From assembly GCF_000376385.1 (NCBI RefSeq), contig NZ_AQWN01000005.1, forward strand, positions 186,001-250,000: a stretch of DNA of 64,000 bases, written 5' to 3'. Source of the stretch: Desulfurispora thermophila DSM 16022. GTDB taxonomy: Bacteria; Bacillota; Desulfotomaculia; Desulfotomaculales; Desulfurisporaceae. Shown here one piece after another: positions 53,021 to 60,936 of this stretch (positions are counted from its first letter, which is position 1; each line of letters opens with the position of its first letter). The notes below the pieces were generated by a model. The model was given only the letters and a program-made list of their open reading frames with translations. It had not been told where the DNA came from and did not search any database. The translations under genes and the position numbers were made by a program.

Positions 53021-53099
53021 TCCACCGTAGTAAGGCATACCGCAAATAAGCAAAGCCGGGCGCACTTACCGGCCTAACCCAAACCAAGGAGGTGATTGG

Positions 53100-53810
53100 G
53101 TGCAGGCCGGTGGGCCTGTACCCGGAAAAATGCAAAGATTGCTGAACGCACTGGTGAAGGAAGTAGCCGCAGCTCCTCAAAAGCTGGAAGAAATGTGGCA
53201 ACGCAAACTGGAAGTAGAAAGCCGCATCATCACCACTGAAACCGGCAGCGAAGAAAGCCATGCCCTGTGGAACCAAATACACCAGCTGAACAAACAAATC
53301 GAGGCGGCCAAAATTCGTCACAGCTCATACACTGCCATACTCAACCTCTATGCCGCACTCGTTAACGCCGGCATGGCAGAAAGCGCGCAAGTAGTGCTGG
53401 AAGCTCTGGGCGCAAACAAATCATCATCCAGTACACCATCACCCGGAAACAACACCGGTGCGGGCGAAAATAACGGTACCGTACAGCAGGAAAAAGCCCA
53501 GGAAAAGCAGCAACCCCAGCAGAACCAGCATAACAAGAGCAAACAGCAAAACGGTCAACAGAGCCAGAACAGCGATACCGAAAACCAGAAAAGCGAAGAA
53601 AGCACCGGCCAGTTTCTCATCAAAGAAATCAAGCCGGGCAAAAAAGAAGGCACAATATGGGCCATTGCCGTAGCAGCAGATGGAACCGAGTATAACATCT
53701 GCTGCAAAAACGGAGTAGCCCAGAAAGCCAGCGAAAATATCGGTAAACAGGTATCCATTATGTATCGCCAGATGGACAAAAACAAACTGTTTGCCGCGAA
53801 AATCCAATAA
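53100..53810 (+). CDS. hypothetical protein with Gln/Asn-rich linker
   Basis: 236 residues; N-terminal helical part (LLNALVKEVAAAPQKLEEMW), a long Ser/Pro/Gln/Asn-rich linker, and a C-terminal ~60-residue beta-rich domain (FLIKEIKPGKKEGTIWAIAV, ICCKNGVAQ). The pattern suggests a DNA- or RNA-binding OB-like domain tethered to a helical module, but no family is recognised. GTG start after AAGGAGGTGAT. Confidence 0.55.
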   Translation: MQAGGPVPGKMQRLLNALVKEVAAAPQKLEEMWQRKLEVESRIITTETGSEESHALWNQIHQLNKQIEAAKIRHSSYTAILNLYAALVNAGMAESAQVVLEALGANKSSSSTPSPGNNTGAGENNGTVQQEKAQEKQQPQQNQHNKSKQQNGQQSQNSDTENQKSEESTGQFLIKEIKPGKKEGTIWAIAVAADGTEYNICCKNGVAQKASENIGKQVSIMYRQMDKNKLFAAKIQ

Positions 53811-53888
53811 AACCCGACACAGGAACAGTGCGCCCAGGGTGAAGTTAAATACCCTGCTGTAAAGCGCCGGCCAGTGTTCGGAAAAAAA

Positions 53889-53960
53889 AAGAGGACGCTA
53901 AAAGGAGAACAGGTGAACCATAAATCACCTGGTAACCCCTTGCGTCCTCTTTTGCTTTTA
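53889..53960 (+). terminator. branched terminator
   Basis: AAGAGGACGC/GCGTCCTCTT outer stem with a CAGGTGA/TCACCTG hairpin inside, followed by T-rich sequence. Confidence 0.75.
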
Positions 53961-53991
53961 TCAAAAGCACGCCATTAACAACTGCAACATT

Positions 53992-54300
53992 GGGTTTGGT
54001 GGTATAACCCGGACGCAACCCTTTCCGGAAGGCCTCTCACATGGAGGCGTGTGAGGCCAGAAAGAAAGGGGGTGGAAACGTGTTGCTGGTTGAGCTAATT
54101 CAGCTGCTGACAGCAGCAATAAACCTGCTGGCAAAGCTGACTGAACTCAAGCAAGCGTCCACCGCCAAGAAAAGGAAAAAGCGTTAGGCAAAGAACCTAA
54201 CGCCCGAAACATTAAATACCCCTAAAAAACCACACGCCTCCACCCCTAAAAGGGGAGTGCTTGATTAAATTATATCCGCCAACGGAGATTTAATCAAGCA
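53992..54300 (+). ncRNA. structured cassette A around a 35-residue peptide gene
   Basis: 5' hairpin GGGTT-TGGTGGTAT-AACCC (53992-54010); then ACGCAACC and a stem CCCTTTC (54019-54025)/GAAAGGG (54064-54070) that covers the peptide's Shine-Dalgarno; GGAGGCGTGTG (54043-54053) is perfectly complementary to CACACGCCTCC (54231-54241) after the gene; a 3' hairpin TGCTTGATTAAAT/ATTTAATCAAGCA closes it (54258-54300). The same plan with different stems recurs at 57,893-58,190. Confidence 0.65.
54080..54187 (+). CDS. 35-residue hydrophobic peptide with basic tail (copy A)
   Basis: From GTG 54080: a hydrophobic helix containing LIQLLTAAINLLAKL, then TAKKRKKR. A paralogue at 57,968 shares IQLLTAA-N-LLA and the basic tail. 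Size and layout resemble type I toxin or holin-like peptides. AAGGGGGTG is its Shine-Dalgarno, which is base-paired upstream, so translation is probably gated. The stop codon lies within a CGTTAGG/CCTAACG hairpin. Function inferred only. Confidence 0.65.
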   Translation: MLLVELIQLLTAAINLLAKLTELKQASTAKKRKKR

Positions 54301-54361
54301 CAGTAAAAAACAGCTGCAGTAGGACTAAACACCAAGCAAAGCAAACAACCATGGGAACCAT

Positions 54362-54432
54362 GGGCGCAACCGAGCCCGAACCATTCTAAACCGAAAGGAG
54401 GGAATGGGGCGGGCCGGATGCCCGCCCCGGAA
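54362..54432 (+). repeat. 71-bp leader repeat, copy 1: Shine-Dalgarno, hairpin, start codon
   Basis: Identical over 71 bp to 55,305-55,375. AAAGGAGGG (54394-54402), then hairpin GGGGCGGG-CCGGATG-CCCGCCCC (54406-54428), then ATG at 54435. Without the hairpin the ribosome-site spacing would be about 9 nt. Confidence 0.85.
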
Positions 54433-54434
54433 CA

Positions 54435-55298
54435 ATGCCAGAAAGACCCGGAAACAACAATACGAAAAACCAGGAGAAAGCCAGCGCCGTACTGGCCAAA
54501 TTGATACTCGCCTTCCAAACCGGTGAACTACCTGCAGCCATTGCCCAGACCGTGATCACCGGCCCCGGCAGGCCCAGCGCCCGCTGGAGCCTGGGCAACA
54601 GGATCATCATGTTCCTGGCGGGTACCGAGGATGCCCGGGGCTTCCAGCAATGGCAGCAGGTAGGCCGGCGGGTGAAAAAAGGAGCCAAAGCCTTCTACAT
54701 CCTGGCGCCCACCACTCGCACAGTGCGAACCAGGGTGCGGGAAGTGGATCCGGAAACCGGCGAGGAGGTCGAACGCGAAGTGTGTCGGCAGATCATCACC
54801 GGCTTTCGGTATGTGCCAGTCTTCCGTTATGAGGACACCGAAGGCGACCCGCTGCCCTCCTGCAAGCCGTCGCAACCGCCGCCCCTTATGGATGTGGCCC
54901 GTCGTTTCGTCAACGACATCCGCTACGAGCCGTTTATGGGCGGTTGGTACGGCGCTTTCTCCCCCGGGCGTAGCCAGATTGTACTCGCTACCCACGACGC
55001 CCACGTCTTTTTCCATGAGCTGGCCCACGCCGTGCACCACCAGGTGCGGCCTGGCGGCCTGCAGGGTGGCCAGCAGGCAGATCAGGAGATCGTGGCCGAA
55101 GTGGTGGCCTGCGCGCTCTGCGAGCTCTACGGCTACCAGGGCTACCTCTGGCACGGCTGGCAGTATATCCAGCACTATGCCTGCGATGGGGAGAAAGCGC
55201 TGCGCCGGATCATGGCCGTGTTGGCTGAGGTAGAAAAAGTACTGTTGACAATACTGGACATTGCCGAACCGACAAACCAGGAAGAAAAAATCGCTTAA
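54435..55298 (+). CDS. ArdC-like anti-restriction protein (ssDNA-binding plus metalloprotease-like domain)
   Basis: 287 residues. The N-terminal domain resembles ArdC N-terminal ssDNA-binding proteins (RWSLGNRIIMFLAGTEDARG, GRRVKKGAKAFYIL). The C-terminal part has the zincin motif HELAHAVHH. ArdC proteins protect incoming conjugative DNA from host restriction. Expression lies behind the leader with the hairpin between ribosome site and ATG. Family call is good; anti-restriction activity is by homology. Confidence 0.78.
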   Translation: MPERPGNNNTKNQEKASAVLAKLILAFQTGELPAAIAQTVITGPGRPSARWSLGNRIIMFLAGTEDARGFQQWQQVGRRVKKGAKAFYILAPTTRTVRTRVREVDPETGEEVEREVCRQIITGFRYVPVFRYEDTEGDPLPSCKPSQPPPLMDVARRFVNDIRYEPFMGGWYGAFSPGRSQIVLATHDAHVFFHELAHAVHHQVRPGGLQGGQQADQEIVAEVVACALCELYGYQGYLWHGWQYIQHYACDGEKALRRIMAVLAEVEKVLLTILDIAEPTNQEEKIA

Positions 55299-55304
55299 AA
55301 ACCA

Positions 55305-55375
55305 GGGCGCAACCGAGCCCGAACCATTCTAAACCGAAAGGAGGGAATGGGGCGGGCCGGATGCCCGCCCCGGAA
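55305..55375 (+). repeat. 71-bp leader repeat, copy 2
   Basis: Same 71 bp as copy 1, here upstream of the gene starting at ATG 55378. Confidence 0.85.
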
Positions 55376-55377
55376 GC

Positions 55378-56109
55378 ATGAAAAAGATTCTGGTGCAACG
55401 CAGGGATGGAGAGATATACCATACCATGTTTAAGTCGATTGCTGAAATGGTTGCTGAAAATAGCAACCCCGAAACATCCTGCATTAGGTGGGAAAATATT
55501 GTCAGAATTGAAGAGAGTGCCGCTATCCCTTGGCGTCTTGTATGGGAGGGCGAAGATATCAAGTACCAATTAGAAGTGAATCCCGAGGACGTTTGTGTTT
55601 TTGCCGAAGTGGAGCTTTTGAGACTCTGGAGAAACATATGCACTATCAATGGGATAGAGCTTGAAGAATTTCTGAAGAAAAAACCGTTTACCGACATTAT
55701 GCGTCGAGTGTTTGAGGGAAATGAATACTTCTCAAGCGTTATCAGAGAAGTATCTTTCTATACAACCGTACCCGATGAGACTATTAAACGCATGATGGGT
55801 TTCGGGAAAATCGAAAAACAGCTTCTAGACCGTCTTGAGCGAGCTCTAGTTGGTATACGTGAGTCAACATCTTTTTCTGTGCGGTTTTACAACGGATGCG
55901 AGGAATTACTGCGCAGGTACTATCCACGGTATACCATTAAGCGCTACAGATCCGGATTTGTGGATGTCAACTTACGCATGTGGGTTCCAAAAGGTGGCGA
56001 AGCGGAAGCAAAACACTACATCACACCTTCCTACGCAGGATTTTCCCTCGCCACAGCCCTGGCCTGCGCGCTACAGTTCGCAGAGCAGATCAGAACCGAA
56101 ACCGATTAA
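55378..56109 (+). CDS. hypothetical protein
   Basis: 243 residues; not recognised. N-terminal beta-rich part (LVQRRDGEIYHTMFKS), a middle helical part (VPDETIKRMMGFGKIEKQLLDRLERAL) and a C-terminus ending SLATALACALQFAEQI. AT-richer than its neighbours, so perhaps a later insertion behind a duplicated leader. Translated from the hairpin leader. Confidence 0.5.
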   Translation: MKKILVQRRDGEIYHTMFKSIAEMVAENSNPETSCIRWENIVRIEESAAIPWRLVWEGEDIKYQLEVNPEDVCVFAEVELLRLWRNICTINGIELEEFLKKKPFTDIMRRVFEGNEYFSSVIREVSFYTTVPDETIKRMMGFGKIEKQLLDRLERALVGIRESTSFSVRFYNGCEELLRRYYPRYTIKRYRSGFVDVNLRMWVPKGGEAEAKHYITPSYAGFSLATALACALQFAEQIRTETD

Positions 56110-56143
56110 TAAAAACCGACAATCGCATAAGGAGGGAGCAGGG

Positions 56144-57163
56144 GTGCAAGCACACCGCCATCCGCAAGAAAAATTCAGGAGAGTCAGCCGTGCCCGCCCC
56201 TGCCCCATCTGTGGCAGGAGCGACTGGTGCGGCTACAACAGCTACCTGGCCAGCTGCATGAGGGTGGCCGAAGGCAGTTTCAAGAGCATTCAACTGTCCA
56301 ACGGCCAAATAGCCTACCTGCACTGGCTCACCCAGCCGGACCATGCCGCAGAAAATACCCAATCTAGAGAAACCAATCAAGCCACAGAACAAAAGACAGA
56401 CCTCGCCTCAGTAGAAACACGGGATAGAGTATACAAGGACTTCCTCAGTCTCCTTGGCCTCTACCCTCAGCACCGGCAGGTTCTCCTGCGCCGGGGACTG
56501 AGCGAGAGCGAAATACAGGTGGCAGGCTACAAAAGCACACCACAGCAGGCACCATGGCAGATCTGCCAGCGCCTAATAGAGCGCGGTCACAACTTGAAAG
56601 GTATACCCGGTTTTTATCAGAAAACCGGACCGCGCGGCGTCAGATACTGGACATTCGACGGTCGATCCGGATACTTCATCCCCATCCGGGACCAACACGG
56701 CCGCATCCAGGCCCTGCAGCGGCGCATGGACGACACCACCGCAGGCAAATACCGCCTCTTCAGCGGCCACACCGACCATGGCGGCTGCTCCTGCGGCACA
56801 CCGGCGCACATCGCCCGTCCCTCCCGGCTGCAGGACCATCGCATCTGGATCACCGAAGGGCCGCTGAAAGCCGACATAGCCGCCGGGCACCTCGGGGCAG
56901 TAGTTATAGGTGCCTTAAGCGCCCAATCCTGGCAGCCGGTGCTCACCGCGGTAATGCAACTGAACGCAAAAGAAATAGTCCTGGCATACGACCAGGACTG
57001 GAAAACCAACCTGCGGGTCTACCAGGCCATGGCGACTCTGCGCAAGGAACTGAAAAAAGCAGGCCTGGCCGTCAATATGGCCAACTGGGACCGGCAGCAC
57101 AAAGGAATAGACGATGCCCTGGTGGCCGGTGTAGCCATACGGGTCACAGCTACAAGGGTCTAA
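56144..57163 (+). CDS. toprim-domain protein (DUF3854/primase-like)
   Basis: 339 residues. Zinc-binding N-terminal region with CPICGRSDWCG and SCMRV, as in CHC2-type primases. A central part FIPIRDQHGRIQALQRR and a C-terminal toprim domain (ITEGPLKADIAA with the conserved Glu; LAYDQDWKTN with the DxD-like acidic pair) follow. Probably the element's primase or a replication helper; no helicase domain is attached. GTG 56144 has GGAGGGAG upstream and puts the zinc region near the N-terminus. Confidence 0.75.
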   Translation: MQAHRHPQEKFRRVSRARPCPICGRSDWCGYNSYLASCMRVAEGSFKSIQLSNGQIAYLHWLTQPDHAAENTQSRETNQATEQKTDLASVETRDRVYKDFLSLLGLYPQHRQVLLRRGLSESEIQVAGYKSTPQQAPWQICQRLIERGHNLKGIPGFYQKTGPRGVRYWTFDGRSGYFIPIRDQHGRIQALQRRMDDTTAGKYRLFSGHTDHGGCSCGTPAHIARPSRLQDHRIWITEGPLKADIAAGHLGAVVIGALSAQSWQPVLTAVMQLNAKEIVLAYDQDWKTNLRVYQAMATLRKELKKAGLAVNMANWDRQHKGIDDALVAGVAIRVTATRV

Positions 57164-57186
57164 AAAAAGGAAAGCGAGGAGTCAAA

Positions 57187-57426
57187 ATGACCGAGAAAAC
57201 CAAAACCGACTTCCTGAACAAAGTGGCAATGCAGGTGGAAATCAACCGCCTGGTCCACGGCGACAAAGAACTTTCCTTGACGGAATGGTCCCTCATTGTG
57301 GCTGAGCACATGGGTCACCTCATGGCGGCCCTGCGCCAGAATGACTATGCCCAGATCGAGAAAGAAATTCTGCACATGGCAGCTCCCTTAATGGAGATGC
57401 ACGAAAAGTTGCTGCAAAAAAACTGA
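57187..57426 (+). CDS. small helical hypothetical protein
   Basis: 79 residues: DFLNKVAMQVEINRLVHGDK, then EHMGHLMAALRQNDYAQIEK. All helical, perhaps MazG-like in its Glu/His pattern but not enough to name. ATG 57187 with GAGGAG upstream. Its stop lies at the start of the third hairpin leader. Confidence 0.5.
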   Translation: MTEKTKTDFLNKVAMQVEINRLVHGDKELSLTEWSLIVAEHMGHLMAALRQNDYAQIEKEILHMAAPLMEMHEKLLQKN

Positions 57427-57466
57427 AAGGAGGGAACGGGGCGGGCGCAAAGCCCGCTCCGCGGAC
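57425..57466 (+). repeat. variant hairpin leader, copy 3
   Basis: GAAAGGAGGG (57425-57434), hairpin GGGGCGGGC-GCAAA-GCCCGCTCC (57438-57460), ATG at 57467. One stem pair differs from copies 1-2 (G-C becomes G-U), and the loop differs, yet the Shine-Dalgarno and distances are kept. Confidence 0.8.
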
Positions 57467-57772
57467 ATGAGTAAGCAGAGTAAGCAGAATAAGATCAAGA
57501 TACAAGTGCAAGTGCACGGCAACCTGCCCCAGGCCGAAATCGACCACTGGGTAGCCGATGCCGTAGAACGCTGGGCGAGAAGAGGCAGAGAACTGGAAAA
57601 GATCATCATCCGCGAAGTACCGGGGACCGACGAATTAGACATTACCGAAATACCTGTACCCCTGGGGAAAATCGTCCGCATCCGCCGCATAACCGGCTAC
57701 CTGGCCGAAGTTGACCAGTGGAACGCAGCCAAAAAAGCCGAATTAGCCGAGCGCATTCCGCATACAGGTTAA
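57467..57772 (+). CDS. small protein resembling the C-terminus of anaerobic RNR (NrdD-like)
   Basis: 101 residues. The C-terminal IRRITGYLAEVDQWNAAKKAEL resembles the end of class III ribonucleotide reductase (ITGYL...QWN.AK.AE), but the catalytic glycyl-radical region and zinc cysteines are absent. Small proteins like this occur in clostridial ICEs; function unknown. Starts behind leader copy 3. Confidence 0.6.
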   Translation: MSKQSKQNKIKIQVQVHGNLPQAEIDHWVADAVERWARRGRELEKIIIREVPGTDELDITEIPVPLGKIVRIRRITGYLAEVDQWNAAKKAELAERIPHTG

Positions 57773-57892
57773 AACAAACTGTTGCGGAGATAACTACACT
57801 CCATTATCTGTAGAGGAACGGGCCGCCTTTATCATTGAGAAGGCGTTGAAGCAAGAAAACCAGCTGAAAGCCAATTAAAAAAATCGAAAAAT

Positions 57893-58190
57893 CGGTTTGG
57901 TGGTTATCCGTAACGCAACCTCTCTTGCCGCCCGGTGCGGGGGTGTCGGTGGTGAAGAGAGGGGGTGATGCCGATAGTAGACATAATCCAGTTGCTGACG
58001 GCAGCATTAAACCTGCTGGCCAGTATATTGAGATTATGCGGCGTTGCCCGCAAGCAAAAGAAAAAGGCTAGGTAAAAATACCTAACCCAAGCACCAGTTA
58101 ACCTAACCCAAAACCACCCGCCCCCATCTTAAACGGGGGGTGATTTAAGCTTATTTTACCCGCCGTAAGGCCATAAAGTCAATAAGCTTA
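57893..58190 (+). ncRNA. structured cassette B around a 35-residue peptide gene
   Basis: 5' hairpin CGG-TTTGGTGGTTAT-CCG (57893-57910); then ACGCAACC and a stem CCTCTCTT (57919-57926)/AAGAGAGG (57955-57962) that covers part of the Shine-Dalgarno; peptide gene; short hairpin TAGGTA/TACCTA at the stop; 3' hairpin TAAGCTTA(T) with its inverse to 58190. Cassette A has the same order and the same loops with different stem bases. Confidence 0.65.
57968..58075 (+). CDS. 35-residue hydrophobic peptide with basic tail (copy B)
   Basis: MPIVDIIQLLTAALNLLASI, then LRLCGVARKQKKKAR. Paralogous to copy A, matching at the IQLLTAA, N and LLA positions. GGGGGTG is its Shine-Dalgarno. Possible membrane-acting or leader peptide; see cassette entries. 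The frame is intact in both copies, which suggests selection. Confidence 0.65.
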   Translation: MPIVDIIQLLTAALNLLASILRLCGVARKQKKKAR

Positions 58191-58193
58191 CCG

Positions 58194-58625
58194 GCTCCGG
58201 GCGCTTATGCCCGGAGCAAGCCCGCACAAAAACACCCATGGCCACAAGGGCCACATTACAGCTCCGAGCTGCCTTTTACTTGGGCAGCCACCGCGTAAAG
58301 CGGTCATGGAGCAGTGCTCTGCGCTCGGAAACGAGCGCAGCGTGCAATGCACGCGAAGAGCACATAAGTGCTAAACTCCCAAAAAGCCCGCCAGTGCTGC
58401 GGGCAGTTGCGCGGGAGGTCTGTATAAGTGCCGCACAAGTGGCACATATGCGTGCAGCGCAAACGGCGCAGGCCGCATGACCGCGCAGACAGCTGAATAG
58501 GGGCGACATGCAGCACATCTGTGGTTGCCGGCACGCGCCGGCAGGCGAGTGGCGGCAACCACAGATGCACGGGGCGCGCCCCGTCTCAGGCGCCCGCCGG
58601 AGGCGGGTGCGCTGAGACGGGGCCG
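58194..58625. other. dense cluster of long hairpins, candidate RNA or oriT-like site
   Basis: No gene is supported from 58,076 to 58,838. GCTCCGGGC/GCCCGGAGC (58194-58217); a branched unit GCTCC...GGAGC (58261-58312) with two inner hairpins; TGCTCT...AGAGCA (58315-58362) enclosing GCGCTCG-GAAA-CGAGCGC and GCGTGC-AAT-GCACGC; ATCTGTGGTTGCC/GGCAACCACAGAT (58517-58565); GCCCCGTCTCAG/CTGAGACGGGGC (58578-58623). GNRA loop and branched layout favour RNA, the position near integrases also allows a transfer or replication origin. Confidence 0.55.
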
Positions 58626-58838
58626 GCAGACCCCGCAGGAATACGCGCAGCGCAAGGACTTCCGGCAATGCTTTCTCAGAGAAATGGCAGAAAAAAACCG
58701 GAAGGTACTCCTTGGGCCTGGGTTATTATTGTCTTTTTCAGCTGTGCCGTGTGGGACAAGACTACCGGGGCGGAAGCCGTGAAACGCCGGCCGGGATGAA
58801 TGTCATCTTTAACGAAAAAAGATCAGGAGGGATCAGTC

Positions 58839-59681
58839 GTGCGCTGTGAGTGGCAGGAGACGGATAACCCGGTATATAACCGCCTCATGAAACAGTTTGT
58901 TGAGCGTGTTGCCAGATATGCTCGGGGCAGTAGTTATGGTTATCGCCAGGCGAAGTTCTTGAAGTTTAAATTGTTTCTGGAATACACCAGCGAATGGTAC
59001 GACCTGCAGGACATCCGTAATATCCAGCCCAAGCACGTGGCGGCATTTATCAGGCGCAGGAAAGAGAAAGGTATTTCCAGGTCAACCATTCTTAAAGATA
59101 TTTCGTATATACGCTTTTGGCACAAAATGATACCCCGTGCCCAGTATGCCATCCCGGACAATGAGCAGCTATTTTATCTGGCAGACAACATGAACAAAAA
59201 CCTTTGCGATGAATTTCGAGACAATTATCGCCTGAAAGGTTACCAGAAAAACGATGGAGCGCACAAAAAGTACGGTCCACTGGCCAACATTGCCCCTACC
59301 GGCCAGGGAAGCTACAAAAACCTGCTTAACCAGCTAGACAAGGTATACCGAAAACTCCTGCACAGCAAAGACAGGGGAGTGAGCCGGGATACATTGCAGC
59401 AGTACCGTTACAAGACTTGCAAAATCCTGGCTTTTTTAGCTGAGCAATTCAAACTGCAGAAAATGGTCAACGTTTCCGAAAAGCACCTGCAGGCTTATAT
59501 CGAACACCGCCGGGCAGGCGGTGCAAAGGCAAAGGACACCGCAATAAAGCAGGAAATCAGTGCTTTGAAATATTTCCTGCAGAATATGGAACAGTGGCAG
59601 AAAAAGGAAGAAAAGAGAATGCGGAAGCTGAGACTGTCACAAAACATAGACGGTGCGGATGCTGCTGCGGTATCGCAGTAG
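58839..59681 (+). CDS. integrase-like protein with two core-binding domains and no catalytic domain
   Basis: About 281 residues. Two copies of the phage-integrase SAM-like domain are seen: residues ~1-110 (SYGYRQAKFLKFKLFLEYTS, KHVAAFIRRRKEKGISRSTI) and ~165-265 (LLNQLDKVYRKLL, KHLQAYIEHRRAGGA). No Arg/HxxR/Tyr catalytic set. The second domain is very similar to that of the integrase just downstream. GTG 58839 has AGGAGGG 7 bases ahead. Likely a DNA-binding partner of that integrase. Confidence 0.7.
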   Translation: MRCEWQETDNPVYNRLMKQFVERVARYARGSSYGYRQAKFLKFKLFLEYTSEWYDLQDIRNIQPKHVAAFIRRRKEKGISRSTILKDISYIRFWHKMIPRAQYAIPDNEQLFYLADNMNKNLCDEFRDNYRLKGYQKNDGAHKKYGPLANIAPTGQGSYKNLLNQLDKVYRKLLHSKDRGVSRDTLQQYRYKTCKILAFLAEQFKLQKMVNVSEKHLQAYIEHRRAGGAKAKDTAIKQEISALKYFLQNMEQWQKKEEKRMRKLRLSQNIDGADAAAVSQ

Positions 59682-59696
59682 TGGTAGGTGGTACCA

Positions 59697-60611
59697 GTGG
59701 CTAAAAATGGTAAAAATGGTACCTATAAAAACCTGGAGGACCAGTTTAAAAAGGCTTTTCGTCAGGCTAAAAAAGCAAGCGATGGCATGGTCAGTGTCAA
59801 AAGCATCTACCGCTACCAGGAAAGTATGAAGAACTTCATGGCATTTTGCGCTGAACAGTTCTATTTGCAAAAACTGGCTAAAATTCAAGAAAAGCATTTG
59901 CGGGCCTACATTGAACATCGCCGAGCGGAGGGCACGGCGGAGAAAACCATCAAAAATGACATTGCAGCCATTCGGTTCTTTCACCGGTATATGGATGCCA
60001 AATACAAACTACCGGACAATAAGGCCCTGGGACTTATGTCCACGCCGAACGGGGGTAAAGACAGGTCCTGGACGGACCGGGAATACCATAAGATGCTCAA
60101 ACTGGCCCGCACTGCCGGTCGGGAGGATGTGGTCTGTGCAATGCGCCTGGCACGGTACGCAGGCCTACGCCTGCACGAGATCACAAGACTATCCCGGCGG
60201 GATGCTGAGCGGGCAATTGAGCGGGGAGAAATGACAGTTAAAGGAAAGGGCGGCAAGGTCAGAGATGTTCTACTCAGCCCACGGGCCGCCCAGGCCCTCA
60301 AAGATGCCTGCCGCCTGCTGCCGGAGGAAGAAAAACTCTTCGTCCGCAAAGGTGAAAAAACACACCTGGTGAACCAGCGTATTCAGGGCTTCATCCGCAG
60401 GCACAGAAACAAAGTGGCCGAAAGCGGCCGCGGCGTTCGACTCACCATGCATGGTCTGCGCCATACATATGCACGCGAACTGTACTTTGCCCAGGTCCGC
60501 AGGTGGGTTATCAAGGGGCGGCGCAAATACGACCGCAGGGCCATGTATGAGGTATCAAGACAACTGGGGCATGGCAGGTGGGAGGTAACAAGAATATATT
60601 TGGGAGGGTAG
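59697..60611 (+). CDS. tyrosine recombinase
   Basis: About 304 residues. N-terminal core-binding domain (KHLRAYIEHRRAEGTAEKTI) and a catalytic domain with Arg in YAGLRLHEI, beta-hairpin Lys (VKGKGGKVRD), HGLRHTYA and LGHGRWEVTRIYLGG (Tyr nucleophile). Follows the catalytic-less paralogue by 15 bp. GTG 59697 preferred. Terminator downstream. Confidence 0.85.
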   Translation: MAKNGKNGTYKNLEDQFKKAFRQAKKASDGMVSVKSIYRYQESMKNFMAFCAEQFYLQKLAKIQEKHLRAYIEHRRAEGTAEKTIKNDIAAIRFFHRYMDAKYKLPDNKALGLMSTPNGGKDRSWTDREYHKMLKLARTAGREDVVCAMRLARYAGLRLHEITRLSRRDAERAIERGEMTVKGKGGKVRDVLLSPRAAQALKDACRLLPEEEKLFVRKGEKTHLVNQRIQGFIRRHRNKVAESGRGVRLTMHGLRHTYARELYFAQVRRWVIKGRRKYDRRAMYEVSRQLGHGRWEVTRIYLGG

Positions 60612-60642
60612 ACCGGGAAATCGCCCGGTTTTTTCTTTTTTT
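60612..60642 (+). terminator. terminator after the integrase pair
   Basis: ACCGGG-AAATCG-CCCGGT hairpin with a long T-rich tail. Confidence 0.85.
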
Positions 60643-60696
60643 CAACGGCAAGTGAGCATTATTTACCAGGAAAGTGAGGGTCGAGAGCGGCATAAC

Positions 60697-60936
60697 ATGG
60701 CAACAAATGCAAAGGAGTGTGATGCTTTTATGTCACAAAAAAGAAAGTGCGGTAACCTCATTGAGGTCGAGGTAGTATATGCGGGAAAAGACGCTACTGC
60801 TTTAGATCGGGTTTACAAATACATGGCCCAAAAAATGTTAGAGAGGAAAATGGTAGAAAGGGTGAAAGGTAGTTGCGGGCAGCAATCTACATCAGGGTCA
60901 GTACTGACGATCAGGTCAGACACGGGTACAGCTTAA
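60697..60936 (+). CDS. small protein overlapping the recombinase start
   Basis: About 79 residues from ATG 60697, or 68 from ATG 60730 (AAGGAG about 12 bases ahead). NLIEVEVVYAGKDATALDRVYKY looks like a real small domain; the C-terminal ~20 residues overlap the recombinase in another frame. Similar small proteins sit ahead of large serine recombinases in clostridial elements; role unknown, perhaps a directionality factor. Confidence 0.5.
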   Translation: MATNAKECDAFMSQKRKCGNLIEVEVVYAGKDATALDRVYKYMAQKMLERKMVERVKGSCGQQSTSGSVLTIRSDTGTA

